A DNA stretch of 64,000 nt from the NCBI RefSeq assembly GCF_017696175.1, contig NZ_JAAORE010000001.1, forward strand, positions 1 to 64,000, written 5' to 3'. Below are positions 39,050 through 50,297 of this stretch, one piece after another. Source of the DNA: Prochlorococcus marinus XMU1404 (GTDB lineage: Bacteria > Cyanobacteriota > Cyanobacteriia > PCC-6307 > Cyanobiaceae). The position numbers and the translations under genes are program-made. Position 1 is the first letter of the stretch. Each line of letters opens with the position of its first letter. Under the pieces are notes generated by a model, which saw only the letters and a list, made by a program, of their open reading frames with translations, made no database searches and was not told the origin of the DNA.

Positions 39050-40840
39050 TTGGTAAAAACTAGTCCTAATAAAAAACTTATTTCATTAAAAAGACAACCT
39101 TTAGTCTTACTCATTTTTTCTTCTATTTCATTTTTATTGATTTTATTTAGGTTAATCTTTTTGCAACTTTTAAATTATGAATCTTTTAAAGAAATGTCAG
39201 ATGAGAATAGGATTAGACTAATTGCTTCGCAACCAATACGTGGTCGAATACTCGATAAAAGTGGTCATGTTTTAGCAGATAGTAGAGTTAAATATTCCTT
39301 AATAATAAAGCCTCAATCTATTAATAAAAGCAATTGGGAAAAGCATAAATTAAAAATTTCTGAATTTTTAAATATTGATAGCAACTTAATTCAAAAAAAA
39401 TATCTTGATGGCCTAAATAATCAAAAACTTTCAGTAACTATTCTTGATGATTTAAATATAGATCAATTAATTAAATTTAAGGAAAATGAAGATGATTTAC
39501 TAAGTTTTCACATAGCTACGAGATTAATTAGAAATTATCCTTATCGATCAGTTGCTGCTCATGTAATTGGTTATACTCAGCCAATTACTGAATCAGAATA
39601 TAAGTTTTTATCTAAAAAGGGTTATAAATTAAATGATCTGATAGGGAGAACTGGAATCGAACATGTTTACGAAGATTTTATAAGAGGTGAATGGGGTGGA
39701 GAAATGGTTGAAGTAAATTCTTTAGGTAAATTTCAAAGATCCTTGGGTATAAAACCTCCAAAACAAGGAAAAGATATTGAATTGACCATTGATATTAATT
39801 TGCAATTAGTTGCCGAGGAAGTTCTTAAAGATAAAAAAGCTGGAGCGATAATAGTTATGGATCCAAGAGATGGTGCAATAAGAGCAATGGCAAGTAGTCC
39901 AACTTTTGATTTGAATTTTTTTTCAAAGGATTTTAAGCCTGCAAAAGAATATAATAAGTTATTTAATTCTCCTGAAAAACCTCTTTTTAATAGAGCATTA
40001 AATGCTTATGATCCAGGAAGTGTTTGGAAAATCGTAACTGCTTTAGCTGGCTTGGAAAGTGGTAAATTTCCGCGTGAGATTTTGCTTGAGACAAAACCAT
40101 GTATCACTTATGGGAGCCAATGTTTTAGAGAGCATAATGATTTAGGATTTGGAGTGATAGGTTATGAAGATGCTTTGAGAGTTTCAAGTAATACATTTTT
40201 TTATCAGGTCGGATATGGTGTAGGCGTTGATGAAATTAATAAGGTCTCAAAAAAGCTTGGTTTTAGTTCTTTATCTGGAATTGAAATTTCTGAACAAGAG
40301 AATATAGGATTAGTAGCTAGTAGTCAATGGGCTAAAAATGGTAGGGGATGGGGAGAGCCAGGCAGAACTCCTTGGGTTCCTGAAGATATTGCGAGTATGT
40401 CTATTGGTCAATTTGTAGTTCAAGTTACTCCTATCCAAATAGCTAGAGCATATGCTGCGGTTGCAAATGGAGGTTATTTAGTTAAACCTCATTTAGCTAA
40501 AAAAGATGGAGATGATTTTTCTGATAAAACACCTATTAAAATTGATATTGATCCTAAAAATATTCAATTGATAAAAAGTGGTCTCAGGAAAGTAGTAGAA
40601 TCAGGTACAGGCGTATCAATGAATTACGGAGTATCAAATTTACCTCCAGTTTCAGGTAAAACTGGAACTGCCGAAGATGGTGAAGGTGGTTTGGATCATG
40701 CTTGGTTTGTTTGCTTTACTCCTTCTGAAAATAGTGAATTGCTTGTAGTTGCATTTGCACAAAATACTCCTGGTGGAGGCTCCGTTCATGCACTTCCTAT
40801 GGCAAGAGAAATATTAAAAGTTTGGAATGAAAAAAAATGA
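39050..40840 (+). CDS. mrdA: Penicillin-binding protein 2 (transpeptidase)
   Basis: Class B PBP that cross-links peptidoglycan, expected in the elongation complex; 596 aa. One membrane anchor lies near residues 17-38 (PLVLLIFSSISFLLILFRLI). The transpeptidase domain has the SxxK motif in DPGSVWKIVTAL, SSN in VSSNTFFYQ and KTG in SGKTGTAEDG. RGRILDKSGHVLADS and LIGRTGIEHVYED fit PBP2 better than FtsI. Start is TTG. Confidence 0.9.
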   Translation: MVKTSPNKKLISLKRQPLVLLIFSSISFLLILFRLIFLQLLNYESFKEMSDENRIRLIASQPIRGRILDKSGHVLADSRVKYSLIIKPQSINKSNWEKHKLKISEFLNIDSNLIQKKYLDGLNNQKLSVTILDDLNIDQLIKFKENEDDLLSFHIATRLIRNYPYRSVAAHVIGYTQPITESEYKFLSKKGYKLNDLIGRTGIEHVYEDFIRGEWGGEMVEVNSLGKFQRSLGIKPPKQGKDIELTIDINLQLVAEEVLKDKKAGAIIVMDPRDGAIRAMASSPTFDLNFFSKDFKPAKEYNKLFNSPEKPLFNRALNAYDPGSVWKIVTALAGLESGKFPREILLETKPCITYGSQCFREHNDLGFGVIGYEDALRVSSNTFFYQVGYGVGVDEINKVSKKLGFSSLSGIEISEQENIGLVASSQWAKNGRGWGEPGRTPWVPEDIASMSIGQFVVQVTPIQIARAYAAVANGGYLVKPHLAKKDGDDFSDKTPIKIDIDPKNIQLIKSGLRKVVESGTGVSMNYGVSNLPPVSGKTGTAEDGEGGLDHAWFVCFTPSENSELLVVAFAQNTPGGGSVHALPMAREILKVWNEKK

Positions 40841-40862
40841 TATTAATTTTAAGTTTTAAAGT

Positions 40863-41387
40863 TTATGTTCTTAATCTTTTCATTTGTAACAGTCTTTGAA
40901 TAATATCTTCAATAGTTTTGGTATCTATCGGTTTACTATATGAAGATAAAAGTTGTCTCCCTAATACCTGGCTTCCTAAATGCACTAGTTGAATGCGTAA
41001 TGAAGTAAGTAATTCTAAGCCTATGCCGCCAGAAAATGTTGCGATTGCAATTGGTTGACCATTAAATAAATTTCTAAAGTCATCTCCCGAAATAGAGAGC
41101 CACGCTATGAAGTTAGAGAGAATAGGAGGTATAGATCCATTATATTCAGGAGCACAAATCACCCATTTTTTAATCGCGAAAAGCTTTTTTTTAATTTCTT
41201 TTATTTCAGCTGGAATATTTTCTTTACTGTGAATTCGTGGATTAAATAGTGGAATGTCAAGAGTGGTAAGATCCAAAATTTCAGAACTTACTTTCATTTC
41301 AATACTTTTTTCTAGAAATTTTTCAGAAAGTTCTAGATTTTTACCGCAACTAGCCGAAATGATTATTAGATCTTTTGATTCAGTCAT
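40863..41387 (-). CDS. NADPH-dependent FMN reductase-like flavoprotein
   Basis: A 174-aa flavodoxin-like protein of the NADPH-dependent FMN reductase family. IIISASCGKNLELSEKFLEK starts the phosphate-binding loop, and VICAPEYNGSIPPILSNFIAW near residue 77 is the diagnostic block (PEYNGS). It lies 17 bases after flv1 on the same strand, so it may reduce flavin for, or be co-expressed with, the flavodiiron pair. That link is inferred from position only. Confidence 0.88.
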   Translation of the reverse strand: MTESKDLIIISASCGKNLELSEKFLEKSIEMKVSSEILDLTTLDIPLFNPRIHSKENIPAEIKEIKKKLFAIKKWVICAPEYNGSIPPILSNFIAWLSISGDDFRNLFNGQPIAIATFSGGIGLELLTSLRIQLVHLGSQVLGRQLLSSYSKPIDTKTIEDIIQRLLQMKRLRT

Positions 41388-41404
41388 AAATTAAATAAAT
41401 AAAT

Positions 41405-43207
41405 TTAATAGTTAGCACCAGTTTTACGGTGATGCACTGCTGTTAAACTATCGGATTTTAATATATTACCGTGAAGGACTTCGGCGTATATCACCCAATG
41501 ATCTCCACATTCCATTCTCTCTTTTACAGAAGCATCTAACCATGCTAGAGAATCTGGAATAATTATCTGTTCATTAGGCGTTAATTTAATATTTAATCCT
41601 TCAAATCTATCTTCTCCTGGAGAAAAGGGTTTAGTGAATCTTTTCAAAGGTTCTTTAAAATCTTTTTCACTTAAAATATTTAAAGCAAAAGAATCTCCAA
41701 TTTGAAGGAGAGACTCTACCGATCTATCTTTTGCTACTGCAATACTTAATCCAGGCGGGGAAAAACTTGCTTGACTAACCCAAGATGCAAGCATAGCCCC
41801 TCTGATATTGTTCTCATCTTTTCCTTTGGATGCAGTTAGAACGCAAAGTGAGCCAATTACCCTTCCAAGAGCTTGTAACTTTGGATCCGTTTTGCTTGTT
41901 ATCATTCCTGTATCTGACTTTCTGGGTTTTTTCTTTGCCTTTTTTATAATTTTTCTCCCAAAGTGAGTTCCTATTTCTTCTAACTCTTTAATCTTGGGTT
42001 TATTTGGACTGAATTTAATTCTTATAGGGTCAAAACTAAACTTAAAACCACCGTCTTTTAGTTTTGATTCAAGTAAATCAATTGCTTCCCCGCTCCAGCC
42101 AAAACTACCAAAAATCCCTACCGGTTTATCTCTATTACCCTCTGATAACAATGTTCCAAGTGCGCTGACTATAGGAGTTGGGGCGTGACCACCTAGTGTG
42201 GGAGATCCTATTAAATATCCATCGGCATTTTGGATAGATTTTATAAGTTCATCATTAGGCGTGAATTCACAATTAATACTTTCGACTTCAACTGAAGTTC
42301 TATTTATACCTTTAGCTAATGCATCACCTATTGAGGCTGTATTTCCATATGCACTTGCATATATCAGAGCGATTTTAGGATTATTTGTTGTGAGATTTTC
42401 GCCCCATCTAATGTAGTCATTTAAAAAGCTCTTTAAGCTATATTCGATAGCGGGACCGTGTAACGGTGCAATAGTTTTAATGTCGTAATCTGCAATTTTT
42501 TCAGTTATTGATACTACTTGATTAGACATAGGTGCCATTAAGCAATCATAAAAATGTTTCCTATCAATTTCTGTACTAACTCGATTTGTTTCAGACCAAT
42601 CTTCAGATGCAATATGAGCCGAGAAAATTTTTTCACTTATAAGTATTTCTTGATTACGTTCATAAATTATCAAACCCCCAGGCCAACGTGCTGTTGGAAT
42701 AGGAACCAACTCCAATGAAATGTTATCTAATTCTAAATTAAGTTCTTTTTTGATTATGTTTATTTCAGGTAATTTAATTTCAACAAAGTTTTTTAAGGTA
42801 GGATTTCTTTGATTCCAAAGTTCGCTAATAAGTTTATAACCTGGATTAGAGCAAGTAATAGTAGTGTTTTGAAATTGGGTACTTATATTTTTTATAGTTT
42901 CAATAATTTGTGGATTGATATGTCCAGATATGACGTTAATTTTTTTTAATTTATATTGATTAAAAACGTTAAAGATTATCTCATTAAATGAATTTAAATA
43001 TTGCTTTTCAGGTGGATGAATAATAAAAAGTTCTTCATTATTTCTTATTAAAAAAGTGTTAAAAGAGGTTCCTTTTTCGAGATTAAATTCAAGTTCAAAT
43101 TTTTCTTTATTGTGGTCTAAAAATCGGATACAAGTAAAATTGTCGGTAATTTCAAATTTTGATAAGTTTTGATTTTTTAATAGTAAGCTTGTATGAATTT
43201 CGATCAT
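41405..43207 (-). CDS. flv1: Flavodiiron protein Flv1 (non-canonical diiron site)
   Basis: Cyanobacterial class C flavodiiron protein, 600 aa: metallo-beta-lactamase-like domain (about 30-260), flavodoxin domain (about 275-420, ALIYASAYGNTASIGDALA) and flavin reductase domain (about 440-600, SWVSQASFSPPGLSIAVAKD). In the diiron site the usual HxExDH reads HINPQI (His96, Asn98, Gln100, Ile101), a later ligand His is Arg (PTARWPGG), and the ligand Asp is Lys (SEKIF). Such replacements mark Flv1, which pairs with Flv3 in O2 photoreduction to water. Confidence 0.9.
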   Translation of the reverse strand: MIEIHTSLLLKNQNLSKFEITDNFTCIRFLDHNKEKFELEFNLEKGTSFNTFLIRNNEELFIIHPPEKQYLNSFNEIIFNVFNQYKLKKINVISGHINPQIIETIKNISTQFQNTTITCSNPGYKLISELWNQRNPTLKNFVEIKLPEINIIKKELNLELDNISLELVPIPTARWPGGLIIYERNQEILISEKIFSAHIASEDWSETNRVSTEIDRKHFYDCLMAPMSNQVVSITEKIADYDIKTIAPLHGPAIEYSLKSFLNDYIRWGENLTTNNPKIALIYASAYGNTASIGDALAKGINRTSVEVESINCEFTPNDELIKSIQNADGYLIGSPTLGGHAPTPIVSALGTLLSEGNRDKPVGIFGSFGWSGEAIDLLESKLKDGGFKFSFDPIRIKFSPNKPKIKELEEIGTHFGRKIIKKAKKKPRKSDTGMITSKTDPKLQALGRVIGSLCVLTASKGKDENNIRGAMLASWVSQASFSPPGLSIAVAKDRSVESLLQIGDSFALNILSEKDFKEPLKRFTKPFSPGEDRFEGLNIKLTPNEQIIIPDSLAWLDASVKERMECGDHWVIYAEVLHGNILKSDSLTAVHHRKTGANY

Positions 43208-43224
43208 TTTTAAAAATTATTTTT

Positions 43225-45000
43225 CTAATAGTGATTGGCAACTTTCCTGTGATGAACAGCTGTTTTGCATGACAAATCTGAGACATTGCCATCTTCGACA
43301 ATTCCGTAAATTATCCAATGATCTGGAGTTTCTAATCTGGAGCTCACTTTACAATCTAAAAAGGCAAGTGAATCTGAGAGGACTGGTCCTCCCTCTGCGA
43401 TGTTGCTAATTATATCTACATCAGCAAATCTATCAGCTCCTGGAGCAAATCTTTTTAAAAAATGTCTGAACATTTTTTGATAGTTATCTTCTCTCAAGAT
43501 ATTCACAACAAAACCTTTGCCAACTTGCATATATGATTCAATGGCTCTATCTTTTGCTACAGCAACTGTAATACCTGGTGGAGAAAAACTTGCTTGACTA
43601 ACCCAACTAGCTACCATCGCACTTTGTCTAAATGTTGAACCTTCTCCTTGGCTCGATGTAACTACATATAATCCTCCACTTAACCTACCTAAAGCTTTAT
43701 CTAAATTTGAATCAAGGCTTTTCATAGAGGCAATATTTTTCTTTTTGTTGATCAATTGACCCAAGTCAGTTCCAGCTTCTTCGAATTGTTGATAAACAAT
43801 AGGATCTGGAATGTTTTTAACTCTTAAAGGAGAGAAAGCTTCTTTTTGTCCAAGTTCTCTTAATTTATTTGCTAAAGAATCTATTGGTTCATCATTTCCA
43901 CCAAATGCATCATAGATAGCTGTAAATTGTTTTGGTTTTAGCGCTGCAAATAAAGTACCAAGAGATTCTTTTAATTCATTATCTGAATTTACTGGCCATG
44001 TGGGTATGACTACTGCTTTTGATTCCGAAATTAAGCTTGTTAATTCTTGGGGGTCAGATGATCTTAAATCAATTAATTGGACCTGTGCATCTGCTTTACT
44101 TATTCCATGAGATATTGATTGACTTAGTCGATCACAATAACCATAGTCGCTTATATAGCAGACCGATACAAAATCATTACCTTTGCTTTTATTGCTACTC
44201 CATTCTAGATATTTCCCTTTCCAAAAATTAACTTGATTATGAAGCAATGGCCCATGACCTACGGCTATAGTTTTTAATTCAGGTAGCTTATCTATTCTTT
44301 TAATTGCCTGCAGAACGCTTCTAGCGTTTGGACCCATTAGGCAATCGTAATAAAAACGAAAATCATCATATATTTCTTTTTGATCAGTGTCAAAAAATTC
44401 TTCAGAACAATAATGGAGTCCAAATGCATCGCATGTGTAGAGAACATGAGTGCTGTGGTCATATGAAAAAATTGTATCTGGCCAATGTAAATTTGGTGCG
44501 CTTATAAATTCAATATTATGTTCTAAACCGCTATTAGGATTAGTTCCGAGATTTAAAAATTCTCCACTTTTGACTTCTAGACGCTTAAAGGGAATATGTA
44601 TTTGGTCTTCAATAAATTTAAGAGCTAATTTTGATCCAACGATTATGATATTTTGGTTTAATTCTAAAAGATTACCTATTAAACCAGAATGATCAGGTTC
44701 TGTATGGCTTGTAATTAGATAATCTACTTCTTGTGGATTTACCTTTTTGAGTAATTCTTCAAACCATAATTCCTCGAACTTTGCATGACTAGTATCAATA
44801 ATTGCTAGTTTTTCGCCTTTAATTATAAAACTATTGTAAGTTGTTCCATTTCTTAAGCCAAATTCAATATCAAATCTACTGCGATCCCAATCCAAAGATC
44901 TTATGGCACAAGAATCATCAGTAAAGTTTTGAGATTGAACGGTCAACTTGTTATTTATTTGTGCCAATTTAGAATTACTTGTCTGGGCAGAGGCTAGCAT
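43225..45000 (-). CDS. flv3: Flavodiiron protein Flv3 (canonical diiron site)
   Basis: Partner of Flv1, 591 aa, same three-domain order. The diiron ligands are intact: SHTEPDHSG (His99, Glu101, Asp103, His104), APNLHWPDTI, YTCDAFGLH and VGHGPLLH. Flavodoxin domain about 290-420 and flavin reductase domain about 435-591 (SWVSQASFSPPGITVAVAKD). It lies 17 bases upstream of flv1 on the same strand, so the two are in one operon. The protein accepts electrons from the photosynthetic chain and reduces O2 without releasing reactive species. Confidence 0.92.
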   Translation of the reverse strand: MLASAQTSNSKLAQINNKLTVQSQNFTDDSCAIRSLDWDRSRFDIEFGLRNGTTYNSFIIKGEKLAIIDTSHAKFEELWFEELLKKVNPQEVDYLITSHTEPDHSGLIGNLLELNQNIIIVGSKLALKFIEDQIHIPFKRLEVKSGEFLNLGTNPNSGLEHNIEFISAPNLHWPDTIFSYDHSTHVLYTCDAFGLHYCSEEFFDTDQKEIYDDFRFYYDCLMGPNARSVLQAIKRIDKLPELKTIAVGHGPLLHNQVNFWKGKYLEWSSNKSKGNDFVSVCYISDYGYCDRLSQSISHGISKADAQVQLIDLRSSDPQELTSLISESKAVVIPTWPVNSDNELKESLGTLFAALKPKQFTAIYDAFGGNDEPIDSLANKLRELGQKEAFSPLRVKNIPDPIVYQQFEEAGTDLGQLINKKKNIASMKSLDSNLDKALGRLSGGLYVVTSSQGEGSTFRQSAMVASWVSQASFSPPGITVAVAKDRAIESYMQVGKGFVVNILREDNYQKMFRHFLKRFAPGADRFADVDIISNIAEGGPVLSDSLAFLDCKVSSRLETPDHWIIYGIVEDGNVSDLSCKTAVHHRKVANHY

Positions 45001-45120
45001 AGGACAAATCGCGTTATAGAATAACTTTAGTTATGTAGAATATAAATTCGCGTGATTATTCTTGCGAAATAACCGAAATTACGCTTTTCTTTAATTTTTT
45101 GTTCTTTTTATTCTGGATAA

Positions 45121-47766
45121 ATGACATCTCAACTAATAAAAAAAATAGTTACTGGAGATGAAATAAGAAGTGCTTTTTTAAAATTTTACAGTGAAAAATT
45201 ACATAAAATCATTCCAAGTGCATCTTTAATTCCAGATGATCCTACGGTTATGCTCACAATTGCTGGAATGCTACCTTTTAAACCAGTTTTTTTAGGTTTA
45301 AAAGAAAGACCATCTAAAAGGGCTACATCTAGCCAAAAGTGTATTAGAACAAACGATATAGAAAACGTTGGAGTTACAGCCAGACATCACACTTTTTTTG
45401 AAATGCTTGGTAATTTCTCTTTTGGAGATTATTTTAAACTAGAGGCAATTCAGTGGGCTTGGGAATTAGTTACTAATATTTATCAACTTTCAGCTGAAAA
45501 TATAATTGTGAGTGTCTTTCACGAAGATGGAGAGTCTGTAAAAATTTGGAGAGATGAAATTGGTATTCATCCAGAAAGGATAGTAAAACTAGGCGAGAAA
45601 GATAATTTTTGGTCTTCTGGGAAAACAGGCCCATGTGGCCCTTGTTCAGAACTTTATTATGATTTTTATCCTGAAAAAGGTCTGCAGAATATCGATTTAG
45701 AAGATGGAGATCGTTTTATTGAATTTTATAATCTTGTTTTTATGCAATATAATCGCGATCCTAATGGAAAATTGACAGATTTAAAATTTAAAAATATTGA
45801 TACAGGAATGGGCCTTGAAAGGATGGCTCAAATTTTGCAAGAAAAGCAAAATAATTATGAGACAGATTTAATTTTTCCTATCATTCAAAAAACGTGTGAG
45901 ATTGCAAATATTGATTATTTTTCTTCACATGATAAAAACAAAATTTCTTTAAAAATCATTGGAGATCATACAAGAGCTGTTATTCATTTAATTTCTGATG
46001 GAGTAGCAGCAAGTAATCTCGGCAGGGGGTATATATTAAGAAGGCTTATTAGAAGAATGGTTAGACATGGGAGATTATTAGGCATAACAAATGAATTTTT
46101 ACCCCATATTGCTACTGTCGGGATCAATTTAATGCAAAATAATTATCCTGATTTAAAAAATAATATTGATTTAATTTTGAATGAGATAAAAATTGAAGAA
46201 GTAAGGTTTAGGGAAACTCTTGAAAGGGGAGAGAAATTGCTAGAGGAGTTAATTTCTTCAGGAAAAAAATTAATTTCTGGTTTTAAAGCTTTTGAACTTT
46301 ATGATACTTATGGATTTCCTCTAGAACTTACTGTAGAAATTGCTGAAGAAAATAGTATCAGTGTAGATGTAAAGGGTTTTGAAGAAGAAATGAATGCACA
46401 AAAAGAGAGGGCGAAAGCTGCTTCAAGTAATATTGATTTGACATTGGAGGGATCATTAGAGCGAGAAATAGATCTTTTTAACAAAACTGTTTTTAATGGT
46501 TATGATTCACTTCTTTCGGAAGCTGAAATAAAAGGTATATTCTTGGATTCAACATTAGTTAATCAAGCAAGTGAAGGTCAGAAAGTTTTAATTGTTCTTG
46601 ATCAGACAACTTTTTATGGAGAATCTGGCGGTCAAGTTGGTGATATTGGAACGATATTTTCAAAAGATGTAGAGGTTTTAGTTGATAATGTTATTCGAAA
46701 GAAAAATGTTTTTTTACATTATGGAACTATCAAAAAAGGAATATTAACTATTGGACAAAAAGTTAAGACTAATGTCAAATCCTCACATAGAGCTAAGGCT
46801 GCTGCAAATCATACAGCTACGCATTTATTGCAATCTGCTCTCAAATCAATTGTTGATGAAAGTGTTGGACAAAAAGGTTCATTAGTAGCCTTTAATAAAT
46901 TAAGATTTGACTTTAATTCTTCTAATCCTATTTCTAAAGATCAAATTTCTAAAATTGAGAGTCTAATTAACTCTTGGATTATGGAAAATCATATCCTAGA
47001 AATAAAAAATATGTCTAAGAGTGAGGCTCTTGAAAAGGGGGCAATGGCCATGTTTGGAGAAAAATATGATGACGAAGTACGCGTTGTTAATGTGCCAGGA
47101 GTTTCAATGGAACTTTGTGGTGGCACACATGTTAAAACTACATCCGAATTAGGCTCTTTCAAAATAATTAGTGAGGAAGGCATCTCAGCCGGAGTAAGAA
47201 GGATCGAAGCATTATCAGGCCAATCAGCATTCGACTATTTCAGTGATAGAAATGCTTTAGTAAATCAACTAAGTGATTTGTTAAAAGCAAATCCTAATCA
47301 ACTTTTTGAAAGGGTTAATAATTTGCAAGCAGAGCTTATTAATAAGAATAAAGAGATACAAAAAATGAAAGATGAAATTGCATATTTTAAATACTCTTCC
47401 ATAAAATCATCCGCAGAAATAGTAAATTCTTTTTCAATTTTAGTAAATCAGATTGATGGCTTAGATGGGAATTCTTTGCAATCTGCAGCACTTAATTTAA
47501 CTTCTCATTTGGGAAATAAAGCAATAGTGATTCTTGGGGGAATACCAAATCCAGAAAATAGAAAGTTGTTATTTGTGGTTTCTTTAGGTGATGATGCAGT
47601 AAAAATAGGATTGCATGCAGGTAAATTAATTAATGAGATTGCAAGAATTTGTTCGGGAGGTGGAGGAGGAAAGCCTAACTTTGCTCAAGCAGGTGCTAAA
47701 GATATTGATAAGTTAAGTGATGCTTTAGATTATGCTAAAAATTATTTGCATAAAAACATTAGATAG
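45121..47766 (+). CDS. alaS: Alanyl-tRNA synthetase
   Basis: Class II synthetase charging tRNA-Ala; 881 aa. The catalytic domain holds [20 protein letters not shown] and [18 protein letters not shown]. The editing domain has [11 protein letters not shown] near residue 565 and the zinc-binding [13 protein letters not shown] near 665. The C-terminal C-Ala domain ends with [17 protein letters not shown]. It converges on speA with no gap. Confidence 0.97.
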   Translation: MTSQLIKKIVTGDEIRSAFLKFYSEKLHKIIPSASLIPDDPTVMLTIAGMLPFKPVFLGLKERPSKRATSSQKCIRTNDIENVGVTARHHTFFEMLGNFSFGDYFKLEAIQWAWELVTNIYQLSAENIIVSVFHEDGESVKIWRDEIGIHPERIVKLGEKDNFWSSGKTGPCGPCSELYYDFYPEKGLQNIDLEDGDRFIEFYNLVFMQYNRDPNGKLTDLKFKNIDTGMGLERMAQILQEKQNNYETDLIFPIIQKTCEIANIDYFSSHDKNKISLKIIGDHTRAVIHLISDGVAASNLGRGYILRRLIRRMVRHGRLLGITNEFLPHIATVGINLMQNNYPDLKNNIDLILNEIKIEEVRFRETLERGEKLLEELISSGKKLISGFKAFELYDTYGFPLELTVEIAEENSISVDVKGFEEEMNAQKERAKAASSNIDLTLEGSLEREIDLFNKTVFNGYDSLLSEAEIKGIFLDSTLVNQASEGQKVLIVLDQTTFYGESGGQVGDIGTIFSKDVEVLVDNVIRKKNVFLHYGTIKKGILTIGQKVKTNVKSSHRAKAAANHTATHLLQSALKSIVDESVGQKGSLVAFNKLRFDFNSSNPISKDQISKIESLINSWIMENHILEIKNMSKSEALEKGAMAMFGEKYDDEVRVVNVPGVSMELCGGTHVKTTSELGSFKIISEEGISAGVRRIEALSGQSAFDYFSDRNALVNQLSDLLKANPNQLFERVNNLQAELINKNKEIQKMKDEIAYFKYSSIKSSAEIVNSFSILVNQIDGLDGNSLQSAALNLTSHLGNKAIVILGGIPNPENRKLLFVVSLGDDAVKIGLHAGKLINEIARICSGGGGGKPNFAQAGAKDIDKLSDALDYAKNYLHKNIR

Positions 47767-49713
47767 TCATTCTGATAAATAACTACTTTTTCTGAGACTA
47801 ATTTCGATTTGATCCATTAATTTCCTTGCTTCTTCAATAGTTAATTTTTTTTGATCAATTGCTGATTCAGTATTAATTCTTATAGATTCGACCAAAGAAG
47901 CTGAACTGTAATCTAATAATTGTAAAATTTCAGATTTACTGTCCTCTTTAATAATATTTTTGACCTTATATGAATCATCTTGATTTATATCTATATGAAC
48001 AACGTTTGTACTGCCAAATAAATTGTGCAAGTTTCCTAGTGCTTCTTGATAGGCTCCAGTCATAAAAATTCCAATTAGATAATCTTTATCTTCCTCTGGC
48101 TTATGTAAATTTAGTAATGATTTAATTTCTCCATCATCAATAAAATTATTTAGTTTCCCATCTGAATCACAAGTTAAATCTGCAAAGTTGCCTTTGCAGA
48201 ACGGCTCCTCTAAGTGCCTATGTATTGGTACTATTGGAAAAATCTGATTTATTGCCCAGCTATCGGGAATAGATTTAAAGATAGATAAATTTGCATAATA
48301 AGTTGATGCTAAAGTTTCTGTAATTTCAGATAAATCAGGGTGATTGATTTCATCATTATTCAGGTTATTGGAAATTTCTTTTGCGCAAGCCCAAGTAAGT
48401 TCTTCGGCATAAGCTCTTTCTGCTAAACTTAAAAATCCTAATCTAAAAGCGACTAAGCAATCTTCTTTAAACTTTTTTGCATCATTCCATAGTTCAATGA
48501 TTTGAGATAAATTTATTTTTTTATTTTTAAGTTTTTTTAATTCGTAGAAAGTTTCAAGTAAATTTGAAATTATTAATTGTTGATTTTTTTTATCAACAAT
48601 TTGTAGTTTGGAACTGACATGGCTTGTTCCTAAGACATTAAAAATCAAAACTGAACAATGACTAATTATTGCTCTTCCACTTTCTGAGATTATGGTTGGA
48701 TGCTTGATATTATTTATTTCACATGAATCCTTAATAGTTGCAATTACATCGTTAGCATAATTTTGAAGAGAATAATTAGTAGAGGTGTTGGAGGAGGTTT
48801 TAGTTCCATCAAAATCTATTCCTAATCCTCCTCCAACGTCGATATATTGCATTGGGGCTCCTAGCTTACACAGTTCAACATATATTTGACTCGCTTCTTG
48901 TAATGCGTCTTTGATCACAGCAATATCACTTATTTGACTGCCTATATGAAAATGGAGCAATTTCATTTCGTTGATAAGATCTGCTTCTTTTAGTTCTTTT
49001 ATTGTCAACATAATTTCTGGGATTGATAATCCAAATTTGGAATTATCTCCAATAGATTTACCCCACCTCCCACTACTTTTACTTGATAACTTTGCTCTAA
49101 TTCCTATCAATGGAGTCGCGTTAAGTTCTTGAACTGCTTGAATAATTCTTTTTACTTCATCTCGTTGTTCAATAACTATTATTGGATTTTTGCCGAGTTT
49201 TCTGGCCAAAGTAGCAATCTCAATATATTTTTTATCTTTATATCCATTGCATATTAATAATGAATTTTGGTTTTCAAGAAGTGCAAGGCCAATTAATAGT
49301 TCTGATTTACTTCCTACTTCTAAACCAAAATTCCATTGGCTACCAAACTCTATTATCTTTTCTAGTACATTTTTCTGTTGATTACATTTGACAGGAAAAA
49401 CGCCTTGATAAATGTTCTTATATTTATAGGTTTTTATTGCTTTTAAAAAAGAGTCATGTAATGCATTTAAGCGATCTTTCAAGATATCATTAAATCTTAT
49501 GATTAATGGAGGATTTATTTCTCTACTCTTAAGCTCTTTGACAAGTTTAAAAAGATCTATCTTATTTTCAGATTTTATATCTTTAGTTACTGATATATTT
49601 CCTTTGGAATTTATAGAAAAATATTTATCTCCCCATTTGTCTATGTTATAAGTCGAAATACTATCTTCAATAGTCCAAATATTCTTTAATTTTTTCGGTT
49701 CAAAATTGGTCAA
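47767..49713 (-). CDS. speA: Biosynthetic arginine decarboxylase
   Basis: PLP enzyme converting arginine to agmatine for polyamines; 648 aa. The PLP lysine is in VFPVKCNQQKNVLEKI near residue 107, HFHIGSQISDI near 255 and YIDVGGGLGIDFDGTKTSSN near 288 are TIM-barrel motifs, and GAYQEALGNLHNLFG lies near the C-terminus. The family and length fit SpeA rather than ornithine or lysine decarboxylases. Confidence 0.95.
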   Translation of the reverse strand: MTNFEPKKLKNIWTIEDSISTYNIDKWGDKYFSINSKGNISVTKDIKSENKIDLFKLVKELKSREINPPLIIRFNDILKDRLNALHDSFLKAIKTYKYKNIYQGVFPVKCNQQKNVLEKIIEFGSQWNFGLEVGSKSELLIGLALLENQNSLLICNGYKDKKYIEIATLARKLGKNPIIVIEQRDEVKRIIQAVQELNATPLIGIRAKLSSKSSGRWGKSIGDNSKFGLSIPEIMLTIKELKEADLINEMKLLHFHIGSQISDIAVIKDALQEASQIYVELCKLGAPMQYIDVGGGLGIDFDGTKTSSNTSTNYSLQNYANDVIATIKDSCEINNIKHPTIISESGRAIISHCSVLIFNVLGTSHVSSKLQIVDKKNQQLIISNLLETFYELKKLKNKKINLSQIIELWNDAKKFKEDCLVAFRLGFLSLAERAYAEELTWACAKEISNNLNNDEINHPDLSEITETLASTYYANLSIFKSIPDSWAINQIFPIVPIHRHLEEPFCKGNFADLTCDSDGKLNNFIDDGEIKSLLNLHKPEEDKDYLIGIFMTGAYQEALGNLHNLFGSTNVVHIDINQDDSYKVKNIIKEDSKSEILQLLDYSSASLVESIRINTESAIDQKKLTIEEARKLMDQIEISLRKSSYLSE

Positions 49714-49835
49714 TTTATGTCTTAGTGATTAATAAATGTTTTTGAAAATAACTCAAAACAATATCTTTTATTTTAATGATTACTTGCCAAGTTACCACCT
49801 AAAAGTTGAATATACATAGAGTGATTACTAACTAA

Positions 49836-50294
49836 ATGACCAAAGAGAGAACCTTTATTGCAATTAAACCAGATGGCGTTCAAAGAGGATATGTTTCTGA
49901 GATTATTGGCAGATTTGAAAAAAAAGGATTTAAATTGGTTGGATTAAAGCAATTAATTCCTTCAAAAGAACTTGCTCAAAATCATTATGGAGTACATAGA
50001 CAAAGACCCTTTTTTGGTGATTTAGTAGACTTTATTTCAAGTGGCCCTGTTGTGGCAATGGTGTGGGAAGGCGAAGGAGTTATTTTGAGTGCTAGAAAAC
50101 TAATAGGCGCAACAAAACCTCTGGAAGCAGAGCCTGGAACAATTAGAGGTGATTTAGCTATTGATATTGGGAGGAATATTATTCATGGGTCTGATGGAGA
50201 AGATACAGCAAAATTTGAAATTGATCTATGGTTCAACAAAGAGGAATTATGTGAATGGGAAACCTCTGATTCGAAATGGCGATCTGAAAATTAA
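49836..50294 (+). CDS. ndk: Nucleoside diphosphate kinase
   Basis: Transfers gamma-phosphate between nucleotides; 152 aa. [20 protein letters not shown] opens the protein, and the catalytic histidine lies in [12 protein letters not shown] near residue 115. It converges on the thiO-like gene with a three-base gap. Confidence 0.97.
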   Translation: MTKERTFIAIKPDGVQRGYVSEIIGRFEKKGFKLVGLKQLIPSKELAQNHYGVHRQRPFFGDLVDFISSGPVVAMVWEGEGVILSARKLIGATKPLEAEPGTIRGDLAIDIGRNIIHGSDGEDTAKFEIDLWFNKEELCEWETSDSKWRSEN

Positions 50295-50297
50295 AAT

